Shown in pieces: positions 1 through 7,913 of a DNA stretch of 64,000 nt. The stretch is taken from the NCBI GenBank assembly GCA_023284085.1, contig JAKVHY010000001.1:186001-250000 (forward strand). The letters run 5' to 3'. The stretch's first letter is position 1, and every line of letters begins with the position of its first letter. The translations under genes and the position numbers were made by a program. This stretch comes from Shewanella benthica. GTDB lineage: Bacteria > Pseudomonadota > Gammaproteobacteria > Enterobacterales > Shewanellaceae. The notes beneath the pieces are model-generated. The model saw only the letters and a program-made list of their open reading frames with translations. It was not told the DNA's origin and did not search any database.

Positions 1-2613
1 GAGCCGGGTACCACCAAGGTGATTTGGGAAGCAACCGACGCCGCCGGCAATACCAGCCAGGCCGAGCAACTCGTCCATGTGCACCCCTTGATCTCTTTCG
101 CCAAAGATCAGACGGTCACTGAAGGCAACCAGCTGCAAGTGAAGGTACATCTCAATGGACCATCACCAGTGTATCCGCTAGAAATAGCCTACCAGGTATC
201 AGGCACCGCTACCGAAGCCGATCATGACCTCGTCTCCGGAGTACTGGTGATTGAAGAGGGTGTCGAAGCTAGCATCACAGTCAATGTATTTATTGATGAT
301 GTTGAGGCGGAAGGCAGTGAAACTATCGAACTGACCCTGGACGGTGATTTCAACATGGGTAACAAGCGTAGCCATGTGATCACCATAGTCGACGATAACG
401 TAGCCCCCAAGGTAGAGCTGGCCTCCAGTCAGAACGGAACTCAGCGCACCGAGATAGCCAGCGATGGCGGTCTAGTCACTATCGACGCCCTGGTGAGTGA
501 TCTCAACCGTGGCGATAGCCATCAGCTGGACTGGAGCATGAGTGATGACAGAATAATTAATCTGTCTGACGATGCCGCCGTGTTTAGCTTCGATCCCGCC
601 GAGATTGCCCCAGGGGTCTATACTCTGGCAATTTCCGTTAGCGACGATGGCGAACCATCGTTAACTACCCAGACCCAACTAAGACTGCAGATCAGAACCA
701 GCCTGCCGGCTCTGGGCACAGGTGACAGCGATAACGATGGCATATCGGATCGGGATGAAGGCTATGGAGATGCCGATCTCGACGGCATTCCCGATTACCT
801 TGACGCCATTGCCGAGTCTAACGTGCTGCCGGAGAGAGCGGCTAATCAGCAAGGATTCCTGGTCGAGTGTGATCCCGGTGTCAGCTGTCGCTTAGGTGAC
901 TACGCCCTGCTCGGAGAGCATGGCGGTGTGCAGATCACCGCTAACGACATAGCCAAAGAAGGCGACGACCTGATCGCCGACAGCTATACCAATGTTGGCG
1001 GCGTGTTCAACTTCGAGATCCATGATCTGCCCAATGCTGGTCAATCGGTACAAGTTGTCATGCCACAGCGCGTCGCTATCCCGGAAAACGGGGTCTATCG
1101 TAAGTTTATCGACGGACAGTGGACACAGTTTATCGAAGATGCTGACAACTCACTGAGTTCGGCTCCCGGTGAGCCGGGTTACTGCCCACCTCCGGGTGAA
1201 GCCAGCTATCGTGGCGGTCTGAATCCAGGTGACTGGTGTGTGCAGATCAATATCCAAGATGGTGGCCCCAACGATGCTGACGGCATAGTCAATGGCAGCA
1301 TCGTCGATCCCGGCGGCGTCGCCGTGTCTCATAAGGTAACCATAGTGACTACGGATAAAGATGCGAGTAAATCGGGTGGTAGTCTAGATTGGCTAGCACT
1401 CCTGTTGGCGGGTGGCATGATCGCCGGTCGTCGAAAAGCGGCGCAGAAAAACAAGCCGCGCACCGCTCTGGCCCTAACTGGGATAGCGCTGGCCACAGCG
1501 ATGCAACCTGCCGCTGCAGAAGCGGTAGCCGATGAAGCGCCGGCTAACTGGACAGCCAACGGCTGGTTTATCTCGGGTGACTTAGGCATGGCATCCTCCT
1601 CAGGTAGCCAAGATCGTATCGACGCCGGTTTGTCTGGCTTCGATGCCCGCGTCACCGACATCAACGAACAGCGTTTCGGTTGGAAGTTGGGCGGCGGCTA
1701 TCGTTTCAATGACTACTTTTCACTGGCACTGGAATTTATCGACCTGGGTGAGGTCGATGTCAGCATCGACGGCGTGGTCGCCGATCCTCTGGCATTCTAT
1801 ACTCAGGTAGAGAAACTTCACCCGGTATCTGCCCGCGGTCCCGGATTATCCATGCTCTTGCATTACCCTATCATGCAGGACATCAGCCTGCAGGGCCGCC
1901 TCGGAGCCATGCGCTGGGAAGATCAGTATCGCACCCAATCGCCGCTGCAGGTGGGCGGTGATGCCGACAAGGGCACCGATCTCTTTTACGGCCTGGGCGT
2001 CAGTTGGCGCTTAGCGCCCAAGTGGGAGGCAAACCTTGAGTGGCAGCGATTTAACCTCCAGGATGACACCGATCTATTCAGTCTTGGGATCCGGTATTAC
2101 TTCGGTGACGTTAAGCCAGCCGCCAGTCAGCCCATAGCGACTCTTGCTCCGACCAGTGCAGCGACTAATGCATCTAGTGTAGTAAAAGCAGCGTCAGCTT
2201 CGGCGCTTGTAGCCGCCGAGTCAACGCCTGCAATAGCACCAACGCCAGTCATAGCTGCGCCGCAAAAGCTAGTGATCCTGTTCGCTCGCGATAGCAGTGT
2301 TCCGCAAGCGGACGCGCTGCAACAATTGGACGGACTCGCCAGTCGCTTAGCCAGTCACTTAGCCAAGAGCCATGCCGATCAGGATGCGGTAATCGTCATC
2401 ACAGGTCACACGTCTCGCCGTGGCTCGCAAGTGTATAACCAGGAACTATCAGAGCGCCGTGCAAATTACATTGCCGACTACCTGTATCAAACCCAGGGAC
2501 TCAAAGCCAAGCTAGTCTACGCCTACGGCGAGACCAAGCTAAAAGTCACTGGCAGCAGCGAAGCCGCCAATGAGCAAAACCGCCGGGTAGAGGTGAGCAT
2601 ACAGCTCAACTAA
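1..2613 (+). CDS. C-terminal part of a large Calx-beta / choice-of-anchor surface protein fused to an OmpA-like outer-membrane protein (5' end outside window)
   Basis: The frame is open from base 1, so the gene begins upstream; the GTG at 19 is not a credible start. In order the product shows the end of an Ig/HYR-like repeat (TWTATDAAGN-like), a Calx-beta domain (window codons about 30-130), a cadherin-like segment, a Ca-binding Asp-rich stretch (GDSDNDGISDRDEG, about 240-260), and a Cys-containing domain resembling the choice-of-anchor U family (about 290-445). A GlyGly-CTERM-like segment follows (GGSLDWLALLL then basic residues, about 458-485). Instead of ending there the protein continues into a signal-peptide-like stretch ending AAAEA, an eight-strand OmpA-type barrel, an Ala/Pro-rich linker and an OmpA C-terminal peptidoglycan-binding domain (TGHTSRRGSQVYNQELSERR). 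Likely a surface protein anchored through barrel and peptidoglycan. The internal sorting-like signal could be real processing or a relic of gene fusion. Confidence 0.8.
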   Translation, partial: EPGTTKVIWEATDAAGNTSQAEQLVHVHPLISFAKDQTVTEGNQLQVKVHLNGPSPVYPLEIAYQVSGTATEADHDLVSGVLVIEEGVEASITVNVFIDDVEAEGSETIELTLDGDFNMGNKRSHVITIVDDNVAPKVELASSQNGTQRTEIASDGGLVTIDALVSDLNRGDSHQLDWSMSDDRIINLSDDAAVFSFDPAEIAPGVYTLAISVSDDGEPSLTTQTQLRLQIRTSLPALGTGDSDNDGISDRDEGYGDADLDGIPDYLDAIAESNVLPERAANQQGFLVECDPGVSCRLGDYALLGEHGGVQITANDIAKEGDDLIADSYTNVGGVFNFEIHDLPNAGQSVQVVMPQRVAIPENGVYRKFIDGQWTQFIEDADNSLSSAPGEPGYCPPPGEASYRGGLNPGDWCVQINIQDGGPNDADGIVNGSIVDPGGVAVSHKVTIVTTDKDASKSGGSLDWLALLLAGGMIAGRRKAAQKNKPRTALALTGIALATAMQPAAAEAVADEAPANWTANGWFISGDLGMASSSGSQDRIDAGLSGFDARVTDINEQRFGWKLGGGYRFNDYFSLALEFIDLGEVDVSIDGVVADPLAFYTQVEKLHPVSARGPGLSMLLHYPIMQDISLQGRLGAMRWEDQYRTQSPLQVGGDADKGTDLFYGLGVSWRLAPKWEANLEWQRFNLQDDTDLFSLGIRYYFGDVKPAASQPIATLAPTSAATNASSVVKAASASALVAAESTPAIAPTPVIAAPQKLVILFARDSSVPQADALQQLDGLASRLASHLAKSHADQDAVIVITGHTSRRGSQVYNQELSERRANYIADYLYQTQGLKAKLVYAYGETKLKVTGSSEAANEQNRRVEVSIQLN

Positions 2614-2663
2614 GCCGACTGGTTTAGCTCAAGCAGCAGAAAAAACTAGAAAAGTACTCAAGA

Positions 2664-2690
2664 AAACGCCGCGATTATCGCGGCGTTTTT
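2664..2690 (+). terminator. Rho-independent terminator
   Basis: A perfect 10-bp stem (AACGCCGCGA / TCGCGGCGTT) with a 3-nt loop is followed by T residues, about 50 bp after the stop of the OmpA-fusion gene. Confidence 0.9.
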
Positions 2691-2739
2691 ATTGGCAATC
2701 ACTCTAACGGCCGAACAAAACTACCCACCATGATTCGAA

Positions 2740-3190
2740 CTACCCACCCCGTCATCTGACCGCCACGGAGGGCGGAAATGTCGATCATGCATGGAGCAAT
2801 TATCGACCCGGACTCGTCGCTTTTGTTGTCTTCGACCGCCACGGAGGGCGGAAATGTCGATCATGCAGGAGCAATTATCGACCCGGGCTTGCTTGTTCCG
2901 GGATCCAGCTCTTGTCTTTAGGCTCTAAGCAGTGGATTCCGGCCAACAAACATGCCGGAAAGACAGTAGTTAAGCATATCGTAACGACCTACTACTCGTC
3001 TTCCCGGACTCGTTCCGGGATCCAGCTCTTTTCTTTAGGCTCTAAGCAGTGGATTCCAGCCATCAAGTATGCCGGAAAGACTATTCACTCCGTCTTCTGA
3101 CCTACAGGGACGTAGGAAATGTCGATTATGCAGGGAGCAATTATCGACCCCAGACTTTCTTGTTCCGGGATCCAGCTTTTGATGTTGGTT
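2740..3190 (-). repeat. Composite intergenic repeats (R2 and R1 modules), left polarity
   Basis: Two copies of an R2 module (a GACCGCCACGGAGGGCGG hairpin followed by a segment ending near GAGCAATTATCGACC) alternate with R1 modules. R1 is two hairpins, one with stem TCCCGGA/TCCGGGA and one with stem TTCCGGC/GCCGGAA, joined by about 35 bp. The modules recur in almost every gap of the window. Small open frames here (for example 2912-3100) are repeat translations, not genes. Confidence 0.9.
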
Positions 3191-3200
3191 CTAAAGAGGC

Positions 3201-3488
3201 TCAGCTCTGAATCTCATCCCACAAGTCACGCCATTCAGGATTTTGGTTTTCGATAAGATTGATTTTCCACTGCCTGCGCCACTTTTTAAGCTTCTTCTCA
3301 CGGGATATAGCTGAATACATAGAATCTGTGAGCTCATAGTAAACTAGCTGGGTCACATGGTATCTATCAGTAAACCCCGTTACTAGGTGTTTTCTATGTT
3401 CCCAGATGCGCTTAATCAGATCACTAGTGACACCCACATACAAGGTCCCATTCTTTTTGCTGGCTAATATGTACACACAAGGCTGCAT
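3201..3488 (-). CDS. GIY-YIG nuclease superfamily protein
   Basis: This 95-residue protein is essentially one GIY-YIG domain. The VYILASKKNGTLYVGVTSDL stretch near residue 5 holds the two diagnostic tripeptides as VYI and YVG. The conserved Arg follows in LIKRIWEHR, and SREKKLKKWRR is typical of the small UPF0213/YhbQ-like subgroup. Such stand-alone proteins are common and mostly uncharacterised; nuclease activity is inferred from the family. The gene lies alone between repeat blocks, and its 3' end abuts the repeat at 3190. Confidence 0.85.
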   Translation of the reverse strand: MQPCVYILASKKNGTLYVGVTSDLIKRIWEHRKHLVTGFTDRYHVTQLVYYELTDSMYSAISREKKLKKWRRQWKINLIENQNPEWRDLWDEIQS

Positions 3489-3559
3489 GCTCTTCGTCCA
3501 TGAAGTTTAATGAAATCTAATTTTAGACTAGTGAGTCATAATGAGCTGGGATAAGAGCA

Positions 3560-3790
3560 GACAATAATGGATTCTGGCCAACAAGAGCGCCGGAAAGACA
3601 CCAAATCAAGAGGTCTTAGACTTTCCTCGGCAGAACTTGTACCTTCTCAGCTTCCACCTAGTGACTCGTAGCTAGTCTTTCTCGTCTCAGGTTTCCTAGG
3701 CGAAGCCATCATCTTAGCTTCACCAGCGCAGCGCCGTCTTTGCTTCTCCAGACGAAGTCGTCATCTTTGATTTTACCTCCACTGCTTTAT
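3560..3790 (-). repeat. R1 fragment and R4-type repeats, left polarity
   Basis: The R1 half-element with stem GGCC/GGCC-like GCCGGAA is at about 3567-3603. At about 3625-3775 there are R4-type units (variants of CGAAG..GTCATCTTTG and AGCTTCACCAGCG). R4 units occur in the reverse orientation at many places right of 37 kb. No gene is visible between 3489 and 3878. Confidence 0.6.
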
Positions 3791-3878
3791 TGCTCTTTAT
3801 AATAGTTGTCGCTAATTATCTGGCCTTCAGCTTACTAGCAGCATAGAATTCGGCCTCGACTAATTCAGTTTTAGCATT

Positions 3879-3929
3879 TATTCTTACCTAGGAATTATTC
3901 TTACCTAGGAATTATTCTTACCTAGGAAT
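3879..3929. repeat. Three perfect tandem copies of a 17-bp unit in the leader of the next gene
   Basis: The unit TATTCTTACCTAGGAAT occurs at 3879-3895, 3896-3912 and 3913-3929 with no mismatch. It carries terminal inverted ATTC/GAAT and a central CCTAGG palindrome. The array ends 15 bp before the ATG at 3945, so it occupies the expected promoter/5' leader. Confidence 0.9.
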
Positions 3930-3944
3930 AAACAGGAATGGCAA

Positions 3945-4226
3945 ATGAGTAAGAAGCCAGATAGACAGACAGCCATGTTACTTTTGATTGAGCAGGTAAA
4001 GGATGGCTTGCCCCTGTATGAACCCGACACCTTCATCTGCGCTCCGGACGGCAGCTGTGAAGGTTGCCCCAAGAAACTCTTGGAACTGGTCGATACCGAA
4101 TTGACCTATTGGGAATCGGCCATCGAGCGCGGTGCTATCCCTAATTTCGATGAGATTTCCCGCTTCGGCAAGCTCTGCAAGAACGTGCGCCGCGGTCTAG
4201 TGCGCAACAATATCTTAAGCGCCTAA
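3945..4226 (+). CDS. Small Cys-rich conserved hypothetical protein
   Basis: 93 residues, acidic and helical, with a cluster of cysteines at CAPDGSCEGC (about residues 31-40) and one more Cys near residue 78 (GKLCKNVRRG). The spacing suggests a metal site or disulfide, but I do not recognise the family. A Shine-Dalgarno-like AGGA lies about 10 bp upstream of the ATG. Codon use is like the neighbouring chromosomal genes and the frame is clean, so I consider it a real gene. No partner gene is adjacent; it is flanked by repeats and by the 17-bp tandem array. Confidence 0.6.
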   Translation: MSKKPDRQTAMLLLIEQVKDGLPLYEPDTFICAPDGSCEGCPKKLLELVDTELTYWESAIERGAIPNFDEISRFGKLCKNVRRGLVRNNILSA

Positions 4227-4269
4227 CCAAGCATTCGTAGAGCCTATCTCTAGATACATAACATAAACT

Positions 4270-4580
4270 GACGTAAGCAGTAGATTCCGGCCAACAAGCA
4301 TGCCGGAATGACAATCGTTAAGCATGCCGGAATGACCAACTAATCTGTCTTCGGCCGCCACGGGTCAGTGATATTCCCGATATCATTCAGACATTTCCCA
4401 TATCCCTATGGGTCAGGGCGGAAATGTCGATCATGCTGGGAGCAATTATCGACCCGGACTTGTTCCGGGATCCAGCTCTTGTCTTTAAGTTCCAGACAAT
4501 GGATTCCGTCCAACAAGCATGCCGGAAAGACAATAGATAAGAACACCGGAAAGACAATAGGTAAACATCCCTGAGCGACT
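4270..4580 (-). repeat. R1/R2/R3 composite repeats, left polarity
   Basis: R1 halves lie at about 4285-4335, then an R2 module carrying the R3 insertion (GGGTCAGTGATATTCCCGAT to CCCATATCCCTATGGGTCA, about 4364-4425), then a full R1 at 4452-4535. From 4580 to 4844 nothing convincing is visible except the leader of the toxin gene. Confidence 0.85.
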
Positions 4581-4844
4581 GTAACCATCTTCATCAATAG
4601 CTACCAAGTGCTCTAATCAAAAGCCCTAATAGACTTCCCACTAGAGATCCCCTAAAAACTGGGCCATTTATTGCCCGCTGGGCAACTTCTTGCTCGATTC
4701 TGGGCCATATCTTGCCCCGCGGCCATCCTATTCAACACTGAAATCCAGATAAACACTGAAGATACAATCTTGGTGTATTTTTTGCTTCATGCTGGGAATT
4801 CTATATCGAACGATTTACCACGCAGTAACAGGAAGTCACGCAGT

Positions 4845-6872
4845 ATGTCGATACGTCTAGCAACAGTTGATTCATTAATGCTGCATGATGCGGTGCTCAT
4901 TGAGTCTGATTTATCCAGTCTTAGCGACAGTGATTGGCAAGCCATTATCCCTTCCGGCCGCTCGCTGGACAGAGTAAAAAGCGAGTTGGAACAAGGTGAG
5001 CTTGTGGTGCTTACTGACACTCCGAGATCGCCATTGTTCGCCATGGAGCAGGGAAAGCCAACCGCAAACTCTGGATACGGGAATGGGATCAGTGCACAAA
5101 CCCTGAATCAGTTAACCCGACGATTCGAATCAGGAGGCAGCAGCACACTGTATAGTTTTGGTAGTGCTAGCTCTTCTAGTAACAGTAACGACAATCTACA
5201 TCCTGCACCGCTGCTGGATTATATCGCTGACACATCTCGAGTAAAGGTTGCCGAGAACAAACCTAAACCCGCACTAATCAGTGACGATTTTGGCAAGCCA
5301 CCACCTAAGCTGGAACTCGAACTCTGTTACGATGACAGCGAAAAAACCTACGCCAGTAACGTGCCCTATAGCGTGATCTTCAGTGATCCGGCTAATACCG
5401 TCATTAAGGGCGTACTTAATGATAAAGGCTGGGCTATGGTCGAAGGCGGCCCAAATTATCCAGCCCAGGTGATATTTGGCGATGAAGCAGACAAAGCCGA
5501 AGCAGAAAAGGCACTTGAGTCTCAATATAAGCAGTTAGACACAGCACTTAACGATGTTGCTAATCAAGTCGCAAAACAAGCACTTAATGCAATAGAGGAA
5601 GCGGAAGAGACTATCCAGGTCACAGAGTCTTTAAAAACTGCAATCGATAATAAAATTGCAGAACTAAATGCTCAAGGTGATGCTTACGATGCTCTCTCTG
5701 ACTTATCTAAAGTTTGGGCTGTAGCCAAAGGCGCACAAGAAGGCGCATCTAACGGTTTCACCGAGTATCTACCCAACCTAGGTGATTTTGGCGATTTAAT
5801 GGATGCCGCCGATATAGATATCACCATGCTGATCGAAGCCATAAGCACAGGTAACATCAACGACTTAGAAGATAAACTAAAAGAATGGCAAGATAGAGGC
5901 GGGCAAGGTTTAACACAAGCCCGTAAAACCATGGAAACGCTCATTCTGCTATTAAGCGATCCGATTAGCCGTGAAATGTTAGCCAGTATACCAAAACGCA
6001 TTTTGGCAGCCCTCCCTGAAGACCAAATCGCAGAGCTAACCGCATATCAAATGACCCAGATGGGAATGGATACAGCTGTAGTCGGCGGAGGTACAGCAGT
6101 AGGCACCTTAGTAGGAGGTGCTGGTGGACCTATTGCAGCGGGAATACTCTTTACCGCAACTACAGCCCGTAAAGGTGGCAAGGCGCTCGAAAGCACAGTT
6201 AAAATTGTCAGTGATATCTCTAAATCACTGAAAAAAATCAATAATCAGCATGACATCAAGCCTTATAAGAAAGAGAATGAACTACCGCTGAAAAGAGAGA
6301 AGTCATCTAAGGCTGCCGATGATGATAAAAAAGCCAAGCTTATCGTCGCTCCCAGACACGAGGTCGCCTGCTTCAAAAAGAATAGCAGAGGTGATGCAAC
6401 CGAATATGAGAGGCAGTTAAAAGGCCAACAACACGGCCTTAATGATATGACTGTCCAGGAATACTTAGATAACAGAACAGCATTTAATGACATTGGTCGT
6501 AAAGGGACTGGGGCAGCTCAAGTAAAAGCAAGAAAAGATTTCCAAGAAAAATTAATCAATCAACATAATAAAAAACTTACTGACAGTGGTGAATATCTGG
6601 GCCAAGAGGCTTTGAATAAGGCTAAAGAGCTTGCCATAAAAGATATGAAAACGCTTAATGCTTTACACAACCCCGATATGATTGCTGGCGGTAAAGATGA
6701 AGTATTTGATTTAGGCAATGCCAGTGTCAACCAATCTATAGGGTCACAATGGAAAACAAAAGGTGATAAAACAGCTAGTCGTGTTGAGCTAATGGATATT
6801 GAAGCAAAGAAAACATTGGCAGAATTAGGGCCAGATACCAAGATGAGTGTCGATTTAAACAGGTGCAAGTAA
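4845..6872 (+). CDS. Polymorphic toxin with C-terminal Ntox15 (Tde-like) DNase domain
   Basis: I place the start at ATG 4845 (AGGAAG about 10 bp upstream; the protein then begins MSIRLATVDSL), giving 675 residues. The C-terminal about 130 residues match the Ntox15 family seen in the Agrobacterium Tde DNase effectors: YERQLKGQQHGLNDMT, then GRKGTGAAQVKARKDF, and the catalytic HxxD motif as HNPD (H608, D611) in ALHNPDMIAGG, followed by NQSIGSQWKTKG. The middle has a long acidic coiled coil (about 210-330) and a Gly-rich hydrophobic stretch (about 405-440, GGGTAVGTLVGGAGGPIAAG) that may insert in or cross a membrane. The N-terminal region is not recognised; no VgrG, PAAR, RHS or signal peptide is visible. 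Likely exported by a type VI system encoded elsewhere (inference). The immunity gene starts 1 nt after the stop. Confidence 0.85.
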   Translation: MSIRLATVDSLMLHDAVLIESDLSSLSDSDWQAIIPSGRSLDRVKSELEQGELVVLTDTPRSPLFAMEQGKPTANSGYGNGISAQTLNQLTRRFESGGSSTLYSFGSASSSSNSNDNLHPAPLLDYIADTSRVKVAENKPKPALISDDFGKPPPKLELELCYDDSEKTYASNVPYSVIFSDPANTVIKGVLNDKGWAMVEGGPNYPAQVIFGDEADKAEAEKALESQYKQLDTALNDVANQVAKQALNAIEEAEETIQVTESLKTAIDNKIAELNAQGDAYDALSDLSKVWAVAKGAQEGASNGFTEYLPNLGDFGDLMDAADIDITMLIEAISTGNINDLEDKLKEWQDRGGQGLTQARKTMETLILLLSDPISREMLASIPKRILAALPEDQIAELTAYQMTQMGMDTAVVGGGTAVGTLVGGAGGPIAAGILFTATTARKGGKALESTVKIVSDISKSLKKINNQHDIKPYKKENELPLKREKSSKAADDDKKAKLIVAPRHEVACFKKNSRGDATEYERQLKGQQHGLNDMTVQEYLDNRTAFNDIGRKGTGAAQVKARKDFQEKLINQHNKKLTDSGEYLGQEALNKAKELAIKDMKTLNALHNPDMIAGGKDEVFDLGNASVNQSIGSQWKTKGDKTASRVELMDIEAKKTLAELGPDTKMSVDLNRCK

Positions 6873-6873
6873 T

Positions 6874-7542
6874 ATGAACAAATTTTTTGATAATTTTTAT
6901 AATTTTGGTGGTTTTGGCCCCGCGATTCAAGCTACACAGCCGACTGCCGAAACTTTAAATTTTTTCGACAGAAAACTACCTAAACGTTTATTAGAGTATT
7001 GGCAGGAATATGGATTCTGTGGATGGGGTGAAGGTATCTTCTGGACTGTTAATCCAAATGATTATACTGAGATTCTAGAGGAGTGGTTATCAGGTACTCC
7101 TTTTGAGAACAAAGACAATTATTATGTGATTGCCCGAGGTGCATTTGGTCGTTTACTTATTTGGGGGGAAACCACGGGGCAAGGTCTCGATATTAACCCA
7201 TGTTATGGCATGATATTTCCAACAGAATCAGAAACTGAACAATTAAATAAAAGAGGGCCGGAACGTAGTATTGATCTCTTTTTTGCAACAATGTCTAAAA
7301 ACTCATTAGAAGAAGAAGATCTAGATGAGAAACCTCTCTTCGAACGCGCTATGTCGTTACTTGGTCCTCTAGAAGCCGATGAAATGTATGGTTTTGTTCC
7401 TGCACTTGCTATAGGTGGTGCACCTAAGCTAGAAAACCTTCAGAAAGTGAAAGTCATTGAACATCTAACATTCCTAGCTGATTTAGGCGAGAAGACTGTC
7501 ATGGCCGATATCGTCGCTATGTCGAATGCACTACACAAGTAA
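6874..7542 (+). CDS. Immunity protein of the Tdi type (GAD-like + DUF1851)
   Basis: 222 residues. The N-terminal half fits the GAD-like domain (about 10-110: LPKRLLEYWQEYGFCGWGEG, then FWTVNPNDY). The C-terminal half fits DUF1851 (about 120-215: FERAMSLLGPLEADEMYGFV, then ALAIGGAP). This combination is the known cognate immunity architecture for Tde/Ntox15 DNases, so the pairing with the upstream toxin rests on both domain identity and position. The ATG is 1 nt beyond the toxin stop, implying translational coupling. Acidic, cytoplasmic, no signal peptide. Confidence 0.85.
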   Translation: MNKFFDNFYNFGGFGPAIQATQPTAETLNFFDRKLPKRLLEYWQEYGFCGWGEGIFWTVNPNDYTEILEEWLSGTPFENKDNYYVIARGAFGRLLIWGETTGQGLDINPCYGMIFPTESETEQLNKRGPERSIDLFFATMSKNSLEEEDLDEKPLFERAMSLLGPLEADEMYGFVPALAIGGAPKLENLQKVKVIEHLTFLADLGEKTVMADIVAMSNALHK

Positions 7543-7544
7543 AA

Positions 7545-7830
7545 CTGGATTCCGGCCTAAAAGCGTGCCGGAAAGACCAACTATTCCGTCATCCCGGACT
7601 TGTTCCGGGATCCAGCTTTTGTCTTTAGGTTCTAAACAATGGATTCCGGCCAACAAGCATGCCGGAAAGACAGTAGGTTTCATGGCTAACAGTAACCTTT
7701 ACTCGTAACTCGATACTCGCAACTGCTTTATTGCTGTCATCCCGGACTTGTTCCGGGATCCAGCTCTTGTCTTTAAGTTCTAAACAATGGATTCCGGCCT
7801 AAAAGAGTGCCGGAATGACTGGGAACAAGT
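7545..7830 (-). repeat. Two-plus R1 repeats, left polarity
   Basis: An R1 half sits right after the immunity gene stop (7545-7577). Full R1 copies lie at about 7587-7672 and 7737-7820. The remaining 80 bp before the next gene show nothing specific. Confidence 0.9.
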
Positions 7831-7913
7831 CTTCCACCATTTGTAACAAACAGGTAATCTCTAGCTTGTCTCAATGGATTGCACTTGCTAAATAGAAGCT
7901 AAATGGATACTAG

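Noticed and set aside
4671-4844. Longer N-terminus of the toxin from 4671
   Set aside because: The extra residues look like translated leader; a clear ribosome site precedes ATG 4845.
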